Part shown: positions 36,145 through 44,998 of the stretch, in pieces
Numbering within the stretch: position 1 is the first letter of the stretch
How the letters are laid out: every line of letters begins with the position of its first letter
NCBI GenBank assembly: GCA_913061145.1
Contig: CAJXUQ010000012.1
Coordinates: 1-64,000, forward strand
DNA length: 64,000 bases
Origin: an uncultured Haliea sp.
Lineage (GTDB): Bacteria > Pseudomonadota > Gammaproteobacteria > Pseudomonadales > Halieaceae
Reading direction: 5' to 3'
Translations under genes and position numbers: made by a program
Notes under the pieces: model-generated
What the model was told of the DNA's origin: nothing
Database searches by the model: none
The model's input: the letters and a program-made list of their open reading frames with translations, nothing else

Positions 36145-37737
36145 ATGACGAAAAGCGACGCGACGGGCCAACAGGATGCACTGCATGCAGCAGACGCAGC
36201 ATCCACCCTCGTGCTGAAACGCGTAGCCATCGACACTTACCGGGAAAACGTCGCCTATCTGCACCGGGACTGCGAGCTGTACCGGGCCGAGGGTTTCCAG
36301 GCGCTGGCGAAAGTCGAGGTGTCCGACGATGGCCGGCGCATTCTCGCCAGCGTCAACGTGGTCGATGACGACACGATCGTGGGCTGCAATGAGCTTGGCC
36401 TCTCGGAAGATGCCTTCGCCCTGCTGGGCCTTTCCGAGGGACATCGGGTGAGTGTAGCGCAGGCGGAACCGCCGAAGTCGATACCGGCCCTGCACCGCAA
36501 GATCGCCGGGGAGCGCTTGAGCGCTGAGAATTTTCGCGCCATCGTCAACGACATCGCCGAACACCGCTATTCGAAGATTGAGCTGACCGCCTTCGTCGTG
36601 GCCTGCAACCAGGCTGAACTCGACCGCGAGGAGGTGTTTTTCCTCAGTGACGCCATGAGCCGCGTAGGGCGCCGCCTGAATTGGGGCGAGCACCCCGTGG
36701 TGGACAAACACTGCATTGGCGGTATCCCGGGCAACCGCACCTCGATGCTGGTTGTACCGATTGTCGCGGCACACGGCATGCTGTGCCCGAAAACCTCATC
36801 ACGCGCCATCACCTCACCGGCCGGCACCGCCGACACCATGGAGGTGCTGGCGCACGTCGAACTGCAGTTCGAACAGCTCAACAGCATCGTGCGTACCCAC
36901 CGGGGCTGCCTCGCCTGGGGCGGCACCAGCGATCTATCGCCGGCAGACGATGTGCTGATCGCCGTTGAGCGCCCGCTGTCGATCGACTCACCGGGGCAGA
37001 TGGTGGCATCCATTCTGTCCAAAAAGGTCGCAGCCGGCTCCACCCACCTGGTTCTGGATATCCCGGTCGGCCCCACTGCGAAAGTCACGTCTATGCCCGA
37101 AGCACAGCGGCTGCGCCGCCTGTTCGAGTACGTCGCCAAACGCATGGGGCTGGTGCTGGAAGTCGTGATCACCGACGGACGACAGCCCATTGGCAACGGC
37201 ATCGGCCCGGCCCTGGAAGCACGGGACGTGATGCAGGTGCTGGAAAACAGCCCTGCAGCACCTGCCGATCTGCGTCAGAAGTCGCTGCGCCTGGCCGGTC
37301 GCATGCTGGAATTCGACCCCGATGTGCGCGGTGGCGACGGCTTCGCTATCGCCCGGGACATCCTGGATTCCGGGCGCGCCCTGCGCAAGATGCAGGATAT
37401 TATCCAGGCCCAGGGCAGCAAGCCATTTGACCTCGGCAACCCGCCGCTGGCGCCACTGACGTACTCCGTCCGGGCACCCACTGCAGGCACGGTGGTCAAT
37501 ATTGACAACCTGCAGCTGGCGCGCATTGCGCGGCAGGCCGGGGCACCGCGGGCACAGGGGGCAGGGGTCGACCTGCGCGCCAAGCTCGGCGACCCGGTGC
37601 AGGCAGGCGACCTTCTGTATACGGTCTACGCGGCCTACCCGACCGAGCTGGGCTTTGCCCGCAGGCTGTGCGAGCGCAGCAGCGGTTTCACCCTGGGCCA
37701 GGCCGCTGATATTACCCCGGCATTCATGGAGTTCTGA
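36145..37737 (+). CDS. AMP/thymidine phosphorylase family protein (long form)
   Basis: 530 residues, longer than bacterial thymidine phosphorylase (about 440) because of an N-terminal domain of about 90 residues, the layout of archaeal AMP phosphorylases. The phosphate/substrate motif reads [18 protein letters not shown] phosphorylases from memory have Ser where this has Cys. [18 protein letters not shown] and the C-terminal PYNP-type domain (about 440-525) are present. The expected reaction is NMP + Pi to base plus ribose-1,5-bisphosphate, but a nucleoside substrate cannot be excluded. It lies 3 bases after Anbu and its TGA overlaps the next ATG by one base. Confidence 0.85.
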   Translation: MTKSDATGQQDALHAADAASTLVLKRVAIDTYRENVAYLHRDCELYRAEGFQALAKVEVSDDGRRILASVNVVDDDTIVGCNELGLSEDAFALLGLSEGHRVSVAQAEPPKSIPALHRKIAGERLSAENFRAIVNDIAEHRYSKIELTAFVVACNQAELDREEVFFLSDAMSRVGRRLNWGEHPVVDKHCIGGIPGNRTSMLVVPIVAAHGMLCPKTSSRAITSPAGTADTMEVLAHVELQFEQLNSIVRTHRGCLAWGGTSDLSPADDVLIAVERPLSIDSPGQMVASILSKKVAAGSTHLVLDIPVGPTAKVTSMPEAQRLRRLFEYVAKRMGLVLEVVITDGRQPIGNGIGPALEARDVMQVLENSPAAPADLRQKSLRLAGRMLEFDPDVRGGDGFAIARDILDSGRALRKMQDIIQAQGSKPFDLGNPPLAPLTYSVRAPTAGTVVNIDNLQLARIARQAGAPRAQGAGVDLRAKLGDPVQAGDLLYTVYAAYPTELGFARRLCERSSGFTLGQAADITPAFMEF

Positions 37738-38636
37738 TGAGTGCGCTGCTGACCTACCTGGAGGACGAGCGTGCGCCGGCATTGCGCCTCGCGAGCGCCT
37801 GCGAACTGCCCACCCTCGCCGTTGCCCGGCACCGCTTTCCCGACGAAGAATTGAAGCTGCTGCTGGACCTGCCGGCGGGCACACAGACGCTGGTGATCTA
37901 TCGCAGCCTGGACCGACCCAACGAAAAACTGGTGGAACTGCTGTTGCTGGCGCGACATGCGCGTCGTGCCGGCGTACGTCGGCTGGTGCTGGTCGCCCCC
38001 TACCTCGGCTACATGCGCCAGGACATTGCCTTCCAGCCCGGCGAGGTGGTGAGCCAGACCATCGTCGGCAACTTTCTCGCCGAGTTGTTTGATGCGGTCA
38101 TCACTGTCGACCCCCACCTGCACAGGATAAGCCGGCTGGATGAGGCCATCCCATTGCAGGACGCCATCGCCCTGTCGGCTGCGGGCAGTCTGGCGGAGCG
38201 GGTGGCGGGTGAACGCGACCATCCGCTGCTGGTGGGCCCCGATGCCGAGTCGCGGCAGTGGGTGGAGAGCGCGGCAGCGGGCCGCCAGTTGGACCACGCC
38301 GTGTGCAGCAAGCAGCGACACGGTGACCGCGATGTGGTCATCACCCTGCCTGACATTGCCGTCGCGGGGCGTGCGGTGGTCCTCCTGGATGACGTAGCCA
38401 GCTCCGGGCGCACCCTGGCCGGCGCGGCGCAACTGCTGCTGGAGGCGGGCGCCAGCTCGGTGGATGTCGCGGTGACTCACGCCCTCTTTGCCGGAGACGC
38501 TCTGGCCGTGATGAAGAGCGCAGGCATCGGCACTGTGTGGAGCACGGACTGCATCCAGCATCACAGCAATGCCGTCTCCATGGCACCCCTGCTGGCCACG
38601 GCGCTGCGCCCCCTGCTGCAGCGCTGGGCTGGCTAG
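37737..38636 (+). CDS. PRPP synthetase-like protein (ribose-phosphate pyrophosphokinase family)
   Basis: 299 residues with the two phosphoribosyltransferase-type domains of Prs. ARHRFPDEELKL, APYLGYMRQDIAFQPGEVVS and TVDPHLHRI correspond to the ATP/Mg segments, CSKQRHGDRDV to the flexible loop and VVLLDDVASSGRTL to the PRPP/ribose-5-phosphate loop. The segment QDIAFQPGE resembles archaeal Prs more than the essential bacterial Prs (RQDRKARSRE), so this is likely a second, specialised paralogue. Third gene of the Anbu operon. Its TAG stop shares the tetranucleotide CTAG with the stop of the convergent metallopeptidase. Confidence 0.8.
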   Translation: MSALLTYLEDERAPALRLASACELPTLAVARHRFPDEELKLLLDLPAGTQTLVIYRSLDRPNEKLVELLLLARHARRAGVRRLVLVAPYLGYMRQDIAFQPGEVVSQTIVGNFLAELFDAVITVDPHLHRISRLDEAIPLQDAIALSAAGSLAERVAGERDHPLLVGPDAESRQWVESAAAGRQLDHAVCSKQRHGDRDVVITLPDIAVAGRAVVLLDDVASSGRTLAGAAQLLLEAGASSVDVAVTHALFAGDALAVMKSAGIGTVWSTDCIQHHSNAVSMAPLLATALRPLLQRWAG

Positions 38637-39667
38637 CGCTGCCCCGGCTGCTGCTGCAGGCGACGAATCGCCGTGTCGACAAAGGCCAGTTTTGATTCCA
38701 CGAAGTGGTTGATCACAAAGGGATAGGCGTCTCCCCTGCCGACGCTGCGGTTGAGTTCGTTCAGGGTGATGCTGAGGTCACGCCAGAGCCCAATCCGTTC
38801 GCCGACTTCCAGGCTGGCCACATCCTTGCGAATGACACCGTAGGCCGCCGCCGTCTCCAGCGCATCCTGAATGTGCAGGTAATGCCCCCAGGTTTCCGCC
38901 CAGTCCTCCATGGGGTGCACACTGGCGTAGGCACTGATGTAATACTTGCGCCAGTCGGGTGACGGGCCCTCCCGGTAGTGACGGTCCAGCGCCCCACGAT
39001 AGTCCATGGTTTCGTCACCGAACAACTGCGCAAAGCCGCTGCGAATCGTTTCGTCCCGAGCGAGACGCGCCCAGTAGTAATGTCCGGACTCGTGACGCAT
39101 ATGCCCGAGGACCGTGCGGTAGGGTTCGTTCATCTGCTCACGTACTGCAACACGCGCAACGTCATCCGCTTCCAGGGTATTGATGGTAATCACCCCGCCG
39201 ACAAACCCTGTGCTGACGAATGATTCCGCGTACTCCTCCCGGCTGCGCCCGTCCTCTATGAAGTCCAGCAACAGCCCATGCTCCGGGTCCTGCCATCCGC
39301 TGATCAATGGCAGACCCAGACTGCGCAGAGTGTACAGGAGACGCTTCTTGCCCTGTTCCAGCACCCACCAGCGCTGGATGTTGCCCGGCAGCGAGAGGTC
39401 GGGAATGGTGCGGTTGAATTGGCAGCCCCAGCACAGGGGGTGAGTATCCTCTTCCGCGCACAGCCAGTTGCAGACATCCCACTCCGTGCCGTTGGCACAC
39501 ATGCGGTAACGACCGCCCACTGCGGATTGCAGAATGCCGCCCCCGACATCACTGAGGGAGCGCATCTCCAGCGCAAGGGGGTCAAAGCCGAGCTCCATGC
39601 CACAGTGCACGCAGTCCCGGCTCTCGAAAAACACCTGGCTACCGCAGCTGCATTCAAGGCGCTTCAT
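38633..39667 (-). CDS. Zinc-ribbon putative zinc metallopeptidase (COG4307-like)
   Basis: 344 residues. The N-terminus carries cysteine pairs C6/C8 and C19/C22, and further Cys at 57, 66, 70, 79 and 82, for zinc ribbons. The peptidase domain has HESGH (H192, E193, H196) and a downstream HPMEDWAETWGHY that can supply the third ligand. Members of this family travel with alpha-E and circularly permuted ATP-grasp genes. It starts inside the end of the alpha-E gene with a four-base overlap. Activity has not, to my knowledge, been defined for the family. Confidence 0.78.
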   Translation of the reverse strand: MKRLECSCGSQVFFESRDCVHCGMELGFDPLALEMRSLSDVGGGILQSAVGGRYRMCANGTEWDVCNWLCAEEDTHPLCWGCQFNRTIPDLSLPGNIQRWWVLEQGKKRLLYTLRSLGLPLISGWQDPEHGLLLDFIEDGRSREEYAESFVSTGFVGGVITINTLEADDVARVAVREQMNEPYRTVLGHMRHESGHYYWARLARDETIRSGFAQLFGDETMDYRGALDRHYREGPSPDWRKYYISAYASVHPMEDWAETWGHYLHIQDALETAAAYGVIRKDVASLEVGERIGLWRDLSITLNELNRSVGRGDAYPFVINHFVESKLAFVDTAIRRLQQQPGQR

Positions 39668-40602
39668 GGTGTATCCGGATGAAACCAGGACGCAGTGATC
39701 GCGTCATGCAGGTCGGCCAGCAGCGCCTGGAACTCATCGATATAGGCATGCAGCGCTTCACGGGACATCTGTTCCGGCTGCAGCTTACCCAGCTTGCGCC
39801 GCCCGCGATTCAGAATGCGCATGGCGCTTTCATGGTTTTTCAGCGGCTTCAGCTCCAGGCGGATTTCCGCCAGGCAAAAGGCCACCGAGCGCGGCAAAAG
39901 AGGCTCCTGAAACACAAACTCCACCACCTCCTGCGCCTCCACCAGAGGCCCTATCATCCGCCGATAGGCCCCGAACGAGGACAGGGCCTGCAACAGGGAA
40001 GTCCAGATCAGCGGGTCCGTGGCCTCATGGGTGCCGGCCCGCCCGAGAATCTCCCCCGTGCCCACATCCATCAGGCGGGTGGTCATATCGGAGCGTTCGA
40101 GCAGGTGTCCGAGGCGCAGGAAGCGATGCGCATGGTCCCGTGGCAGGCTGGAGGACAACATGCCGTTCACCCGTTGGCAGCGACTGATCACCTCCTCAAG
40201 GAAGGCCTGGCGATTGCGCCGACCTACAGACTTTTCCGCCGCATCACTGACATACAAATGCAGTTCGTTGATCTGCTCCCAGGTCTCCTCGGGCAGCACA
40301 TCGCGTGTCGTGCGTACGTTTTCACGCGCCCAGCGCACGGCAAAGGGGATACTGGCACAGCTGTCCTCTTCTGCCATGAGAAAGCGCAGGACATTCTGTT
40401 CATTGCCCACCCGATACTGCTGATAGAAAACGGGCTCGGCGTCGAGAATGCGGACCAGCACGTCCCAGCCCAGCTCGGCTGCGCGCGGAATATCCATGAT
40501 GAGGTGGTTATAGGCTGCCACCAGACGAGCGCTGTCCTCCGCGCGCTCCAGGTAGCGCCCCATCCAGTACAGGCGCTCGGCGACGCTGGAAAGCATTGTC
40601 AT
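39664..40602 (-). CDS. Alpha-E domain protein (COG2307/DUF403)
   Basis: 312 residues, all-helical, with the family hallmark start MLSSVAERLYWMGRYLERAEDSARL and later HRFLRLGHLLERSDMTTRLMDV, two copies of an R-x-x-(W/L)-x-x-ER-type helix. No catalytic residues are evident. These proteins are always found with the circularly permuted ATP-grasp protein, here overlapping its end by four bases, and are thought to serve as scaffold or partner in a predicted peptide-ligase system. Confidence 0.88.
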   Translation of the reverse strand: MTMLSSVAERLYWMGRYLERAEDSARLVAAYNHLIMDIPRAAELGWDVLVRILDAEPVFYQQYRVGNEQNVLRFLMAEEDSCASIPFAVRWARENVRTTRDVLPEETWEQINELHLYVSDAAEKSVGRRNRQAFLEEVISRCQRVNGMLSSSLPRDHAHRFLRLGHLLERSDMTTRLMDVGTGEILGRAGTHEATDPLIWTSLLQALSSFGAYRRMIGPLVEAQEVVEFVFQEPLLPRSVAFCLAEIRLELKPLKNHESAMRILNRGRRKLGKLQPEQMSREALHAYIDEFQALLADLHDAITASWFHPDTP

Positions 40603-42047
40603 GCCTTACCCTCCACAATCCAGGTATCCTTGCTGCCGCCGCCCTGGGATGAGTTCACGACCAGTGACCCCTTGGTCAACGCCACACGTGTGAGACCTCC
40701 TGGCGTCACCCAGGTATCCCGTCCCTGCAGGATAAACGGCCGCAGGTCCAGGTGGCGCGGCTCGACGGTATCGTCGATGTAGGTGGGCGCGGTCGACAGG
40801 GCCAGGGTCGGCTGTGCCACATAGTTGCGCGGGTTCTCCTCGATCAGGCGGGCAAACTTGCGACGCACGGCGGCAGTACTGTGCGGACCGACCATGATGC
40901 CGTAGCCGCCCGACTCATTGGCGGGCTTGACCACCAGTTGATCGAGATTCTTGAGCACATGCTCACGATCCTTCTCGCGCATGCACAGCCAGGTGGGCAC
41001 GCTGGCGAGCAGCGGTTTCTGCTTGAGGTAATAGCGAATCATCTCCGGCACAAACGCGTAGATGACCTTGTCATCTGCCACACCGCTGCCCGGCGCGTTG
41101 GCGATGGCCACGTTGCCCGCCTTCCAGGCACGCATCAGTCCGGCAACACCGAGCAGTGACTCCGGTCGGAACGCCTCCGGGTCCATGAAGTCCTCATCAA
41201 TGCGCCGGTAAATCACATCCACGCGCACAGGACCATCCACGGTGCGCATGTAGACGCAGTTGTCGTCTGCGACCATCAGGTCGCGCCCCTCCACCAACTC
41301 CGCCCCCATGCCCTGGGCAAGATAGGCGTGTTCAAAATAAGCCGAGTTGAAAATACCCGGCGTGAGCACGACGATACAGGGGCGGCGCCGTTCCCGGGGA
41401 GACAGCGATGCCAGTGTTTGGTAGAGCTGCGAGGGGTAATCGTCCACCGGCAGGATACTGTAGTTCTCGAACAGCTCCGGCAGCACCCGTTTGGTAATCT
41501 CGCGGTTCTCCAGCATATAGGACACCCCCGAGGGTACCCGCAGGTTATCCTCAAGTACGCGGAAACGACCATCACCATCGCGCACCAGATCGGAACCACA
41601 GATATGCGCCCACACACCGAAGCGCGGCGACATGCCCATGCACTGCGGTTTGAAATTGGTGGATTCCAGCACGATATCCGCCGGCACCACGCCGTCGGCG
41701 AGGATTTTCTGCTGGTTGTAGATATCCTGGATAAAGTGATTGAGCGCCAGCGACCGCTGGCGCAAACCGTCGCTGACCGCCTGCCACTGCCGCGCGGATA
41801 TCACACGCGGGATGATGTCGAAAGGCCAGGCGCGATCGATATTGCCGGCTTCGTTATAGACGGTAAAGGAAATCCCCATTTCCCGTATGGCGAGCTCCGC
41901 CGCAGCGCGGCGCTCTGCCATTTCCTGCCCCGGCAGTTTCTGTAACAAGCGCACTACACCCCGCGCCGCAGCGCGCGGCTGACCCTGGGGCGTGATCAGT
42001 TCATCGAAGAAACTACCCGACGCATACGACTTCCAGCTTTCGTTCAT
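40599..42047 (-). CDS. Circularly permuted type-2 ATP-grasp protein (COG2308)
   Basis: 482 residues. Hallmark segments are FKPQCMGMSPRFGVWAHICG, VLEDNLRVPSGVSYMLENR and, after the permutation point, LVVKPANESGGYGIMVGP with NPRNYVAQPTLALS. Such ATP-grasp enzymes are predicted amidoligases forming peptide or isopeptide bonds. ATG 42047 (MNESWKSYASGSFFDEL) is used, since 25 upstream codons are open but unconserved. First gene of the ATP-grasp/alpha-E/zinc-peptidase operon, divergent from the molybdopterin oxidoreductase with 141 bases between the starts. The transglutaminase-like gene often found in this system is not present in the window. Confidence 0.88.
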   Translation of the reverse strand: MNESWKSYASGSFFDELITPQGQPRAAARGVVRLLQKLPGQEMAERRAAAELAIREMGISFTVYNEAGNIDRAWPFDIIPRVISARQWQAVSDGLRQRSLALNHFIQDIYNQQKILADGVVPADIVLESTNFKPQCMGMSPRFGVWAHICGSDLVRDGDGRFRVLEDNLRVPSGVSYMLENREITKRVLPELFENYSILPVDDYPSQLYQTLASLSPRERRRPCIVVLTPGIFNSAYFEHAYLAQGMGAELVEGRDLMVADDNCVYMRTVDGPVRVDVIYRRIDEDFMDPEAFRPESLLGVAGLMRAWKAGNVAIANAPGSGVADDKVIYAFVPEMIRYYLKQKPLLASVPTWLCMREKDREHVLKNLDQLVVKPANESGGYGIMVGPHSTAAVRRKFARLIEENPRNYVAQPTLALSTAPTYIDDTVEPRHLDLRPFILQGRDTWVTPGGLTRVALTKGSLVVNSSQGGGSKDTWIVEGKA

Positions 42048-42188
42048 CGTTCTGGCAACCGATAATGGACCCTGCATCCACACTACACAAAAAGCGCTGA
42101 CCCGACTACTCGCGCACCGCATGGCGAGTGCACTTTATTCGTGCAGCCGCTACACTTCGATCACACCCATAACACGAGAGTGCCCGCC

Positions 42189-44303
42189 ATGCCGGCTACC
42201 GTGCACCATCGCGCCTGCCATCTGTGCGAGGCTATCTGCGGGCTGCGCATTGAAACTGATGGGAATCGCATCGTGTCGATCAAAGGCGACCCGGCCGACC
42301 CGTTGAGCCGCGGCCATATCTGCCCCAAGGCCGTCGCCCTGCAGGATATCCACAACGACCCCGACCGCCTGCGCCGGCCAGTGCAGCGCACACGTGGCAG
42401 CGACCAGTGGCGCGAAATCAGCTGGGAGGACGCGCTGGATACCACAGCGCGACGGCTGGTGGAGATTACGCAACGGGACGGCGTGGATGCGCTGGGCGTC
42501 TATCTGGGCAACCCCACGGTGCACAACTATGGGATGATGACGCACCAGAAAAACCTGTTCCGCCATTTCCACACCCGCAACCGTTTCTCCGCCACGTCCG
42601 TCGACCAGCTGCCGCACCATCTGGTCAGCCTCTGGCTGTTCGGCCACAAGTCGCTGTTCCCGATTCCCGATATCGACCGCAGCGCATATTTTCTGATGCT
42701 CGGCGCCAACCCCATCGCCTCCAATGGCAGCATCTGGACCGTGCCCGATGTACGCAAGCGGATCAAGGCCCTGCGCAAGCGCGGCGGCAAGCTGGTCGTG
42801 GTCGACCCGCGTTACACCGAGACGGCAGAGCTGGCCAGTGAACATCTCTTCATACGTCCCGGCAGCGACGCCTTGTTCCTGCTGGCACTGCTGCATACGC
42901 TGTTCGCGGACGACCTGGTGGCGCCCGGTCCCCTGGCAGCGTTTACCACCGGCCTGGCGGAACTGGCGACGGCGCTTGCCGACTTCACGCCCGATTTTGC
43001 CGCCGCACACACCGGCATCGAGGCGAGCACAATCCGTCGCATCGCGCACGAGTTCGCGCAGGCCAGGGCCGCCATCTGCTATGGGCGCATGGGCGTGTCA
43101 ACACAACGCTATGGCGCACTATGCCAGTGGGCAATACAGCTGCTGAATATCCTCACCGGCAACCTCGACCGGGAGGGCGGGTCGCTGTTCACACTGCCCG
43201 CTGTGGACCAGGTCAGCAGCATCAGTCCCGGCGGCTTTGCCCGGCACCACAGCCGCGTGCGCCAGCTACCGGAGTTTGACCGTGAACTGCCCGCCTCGGC
43301 CATGGCCGAGGAAATTACCACACCCGGCGAGGGGCAGATTCGCGCGCTGTTTGTGGGGGCAGGGAACCCGGTGCTGTCAACGCCAAACGGCCGCCAGCTG
43401 GACGCGGCGCTGGCACAACTGGAATTCATGGTCTGCCTGGATCCCTACCTCAACGAAACCACACGCCATGCGGACATCATCCTGCCGCCGACATCGCCGC
43501 TGGAACACGACCACTACGACCTCGCGTTCCACCTCAACGCGATACGCAACACCGTCCGGTACAACGACGCAGTGTTCGCCAAACCGGAAGGTACATTGCA
43601 CGACTGGGAGATCTTCACCGAGTTGGGCAACCGGGTCGCCGAGCTGCTGGGCCAACCCATGCAACCGGTGATGGCGCCCCACGAGATCATCGACCTCGGC
43701 CTGCAGATCGGGCCCTACAGTGAACGCAGGGGCAGCGAACACGCGCTGACCCTGGACAAGCTGCGGGAGCACCCCTCGGGCATCGACCTCGGGGCCCTGC
43801 GGCCGCAACTACCCCAACGGCTGCAGACCGCGGACAAAACCATCGACTGCGCCACTCCACAGGCGCTGGCAGACCTAGACCGCCTGCGCGCAGCGTTCAG
43901 CGCAGGCGACAGTGGCGCCCTGCGCCTGATTGGACGCCGGCACGTGCGCTCGAACAATTCCTGGATGCACAACTATCACCGCCTGGTAAAAGGGAAAGAC
44001 CGCTGCACCCTGCTCATGCATCCGCAGGACATGGCGGTGCGCGGCATCAAAGACGGTGACCGCGTGCACCTGAGTTCCCGTGCCGGTCGTGTTACCGTGG
44101 CCGTGGAAGCCAGCGCCGGGGTGATGCCCGGGGTGGTCAGCCTGCCACACGGCTACGGCCACGGCCGGCCCGGGGTGCGCCTGCACACCGCGGCCGGGCA
44201 TGCGGGCGTCAGCTGCAACGACGTCACCGATGACCTCGTCCTGGACACCCTGTCCGGCAACGCCGCGGTCAACGGCGTTGAGGTCGAGGTGGCGCTGGCC
44301 TGA
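42189..44303 (+). CDS. Molybdopterin-dependent oxidoreductase with one [4Fe-4S] cluster
   Basis: 704 residues, DMSO-reductase/formate-dehydrogenase superfamily. The N-terminal cluster ligands are C10, C13, C17 and C45 (CHLCEAICGL and HICPKA). Domains for bis-MGD binding follow: LMLGANPIASNGS, VDPRYTETAELASEH, NILTGNLDREGG, and the C-terminal barrel HVRSNNSWMHN to HGYGHGRPG. No Tat signal is visible, so a cytoplasmic enzyme is likely. No beta subunit or chaperone gene adjoins it. The physiological substrate is not known. ATG 42189 is used; the frame extends 16 codons upstream. Confidence 0.82.
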   Translation: MPATVHHRACHLCEAICGLRIETDGNRIVSIKGDPADPLSRGHICPKAVALQDIHNDPDRLRRPVQRTRGSDQWREISWEDALDTTARRLVEITQRDGVDALGVYLGNPTVHNYGMMTHQKNLFRHFHTRNRFSATSVDQLPHHLVSLWLFGHKSLFPIPDIDRSAYFLMLGANPIASNGSIWTVPDVRKRIKALRKRGGKLVVVDPRYTETAELASEHLFIRPGSDALFLLALLHTLFADDLVAPGPLAAFTTGLAELATALADFTPDFAAAHTGIEASTIRRIAHEFAQARAAICYGRMGVSTQRYGALCQWAIQLLNILTGNLDREGGSLFTLPAVDQVSSISPGGFARHHSRVRQLPEFDRELPASAMAEEITTPGEGQIRALFVGAGNPVLSTPNGRQLDAALAQLEFMVCLDPYLNETTRHADIILPPTSPLEHDHYDLAFHLNAIRNTVRYNDAVFAKPEGTLHDWEIFTELGNRVAELLGQPMQPVMAPHEIIDLGLQIGPYSERRGSEHALTLDKLREHPSGIDLGALRPQLPQRLQTADKTIDCATPQALADLDRLRAAFSAGDSGALRLIGRRHVRSNNSWMHNYHRLVKGKDRCTLLMHPQDMAVRGIKDGDRVHLSSRAGRVTVAVEASAGVMPGVVSLPHGYGHGRPGVRLHTAAGHAGVSCNDVTDDLVLDTLSGNAAVNGVEVEVALA

Positions 44304-44370
44304 GCGTTCCTCGCACCCGCGCCGTTTTCGGGTAGAATCGATCTACAACTACCGCCTGGGAGGGTGTTGC

Positions 44371-44967
44371 ATGGACGTTTCTACGATTGTGTTCTGGCTG
44401 GTCCTGCTGGCCCTGGTGATGTATGTCATCGGTATCTACAACCGCCTCGTTGCCCTGAAAAACCGCTACCAGAACGCCTTTGCGCAAATTGAAGTGCAGC
44501 TGAAACGGCGCTACGACCTGATACCCAATCTGGTGGAAACGGCGCGCGCCTACATGAGCCACGAACGCGAGACGCTGGAGGCGGTGACCGCAGCGCGCAA
44601 CGATGCCGCCGCGCTGCTCAAGGCGCTGGGGCCGGACGCCATCGGCGGTGCAGACATGACGCGGCTGGCGAGCGCCGAAAACGCGCTGCAGGGTGCGCTC
44701 GGCAAACTCAACGTCACCATGGAAGCCTACCCCGATCTCAAGGCCAGCGAGAACATGCAGCAGCTTTCCGAAGAGCTGACCAACACCGAGAATCGTGTCG
44801 CCTTTGCCCGCCAGGGCTACAACGACGCGGTGATGGCCTACAACACCTACCGCCAGAGTTTCCCACCGGTGGCGGTGGCATCCACCTTTGGCCACGGACA
44901 GGATGCCACGCTGCTGGAGTTCGACGACTCGGCACAGATCCAGGCAGCACCGCAGGTCAGCTTCTAG
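44371..44967 (+). CDS. LemA family membrane protein
   Basis: 198 residues. One N-terminal transmembrane helix (about 5-24, IVFWLVLLALVMYVIGIY) is followed by the LemA core NRLVALKNRYQNAFAQIEVQLKRRYDLIPNLVETA, and by helices up to VAFARQGYNDAVMAYNTYRQSFP. LemA proteins have the N-terminus outside and a cytoplasmic helical bundle of unknown function. GGGAGGG lies upstream of the ATG and a TAGAAT -10 at 44333-44338 may be its promoter. The M48 protease gene follows after 31 bases, a common pairing. Confidence 0.92.
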   Translation: MDVSTIVFWLVLLALVMYVIGIYNRLVALKNRYQNAFAQIEVQLKRRYDLIPNLVETARAYMSHERETLEAVTAARNDAAALLKALGPDAIGGADMTRLASAENALQGALGKLNVTMEAYPDLKASENMQQLSEELTNTENRVAFARQGYNDAVMAYNTYRQSFPPVAVASTFGHGQDATLLEFDDSAQIQAAPQVSF

Positions 44968-44998
44968 GGTTATCGCTGCCGACGCCTGAAGGGCCGCG

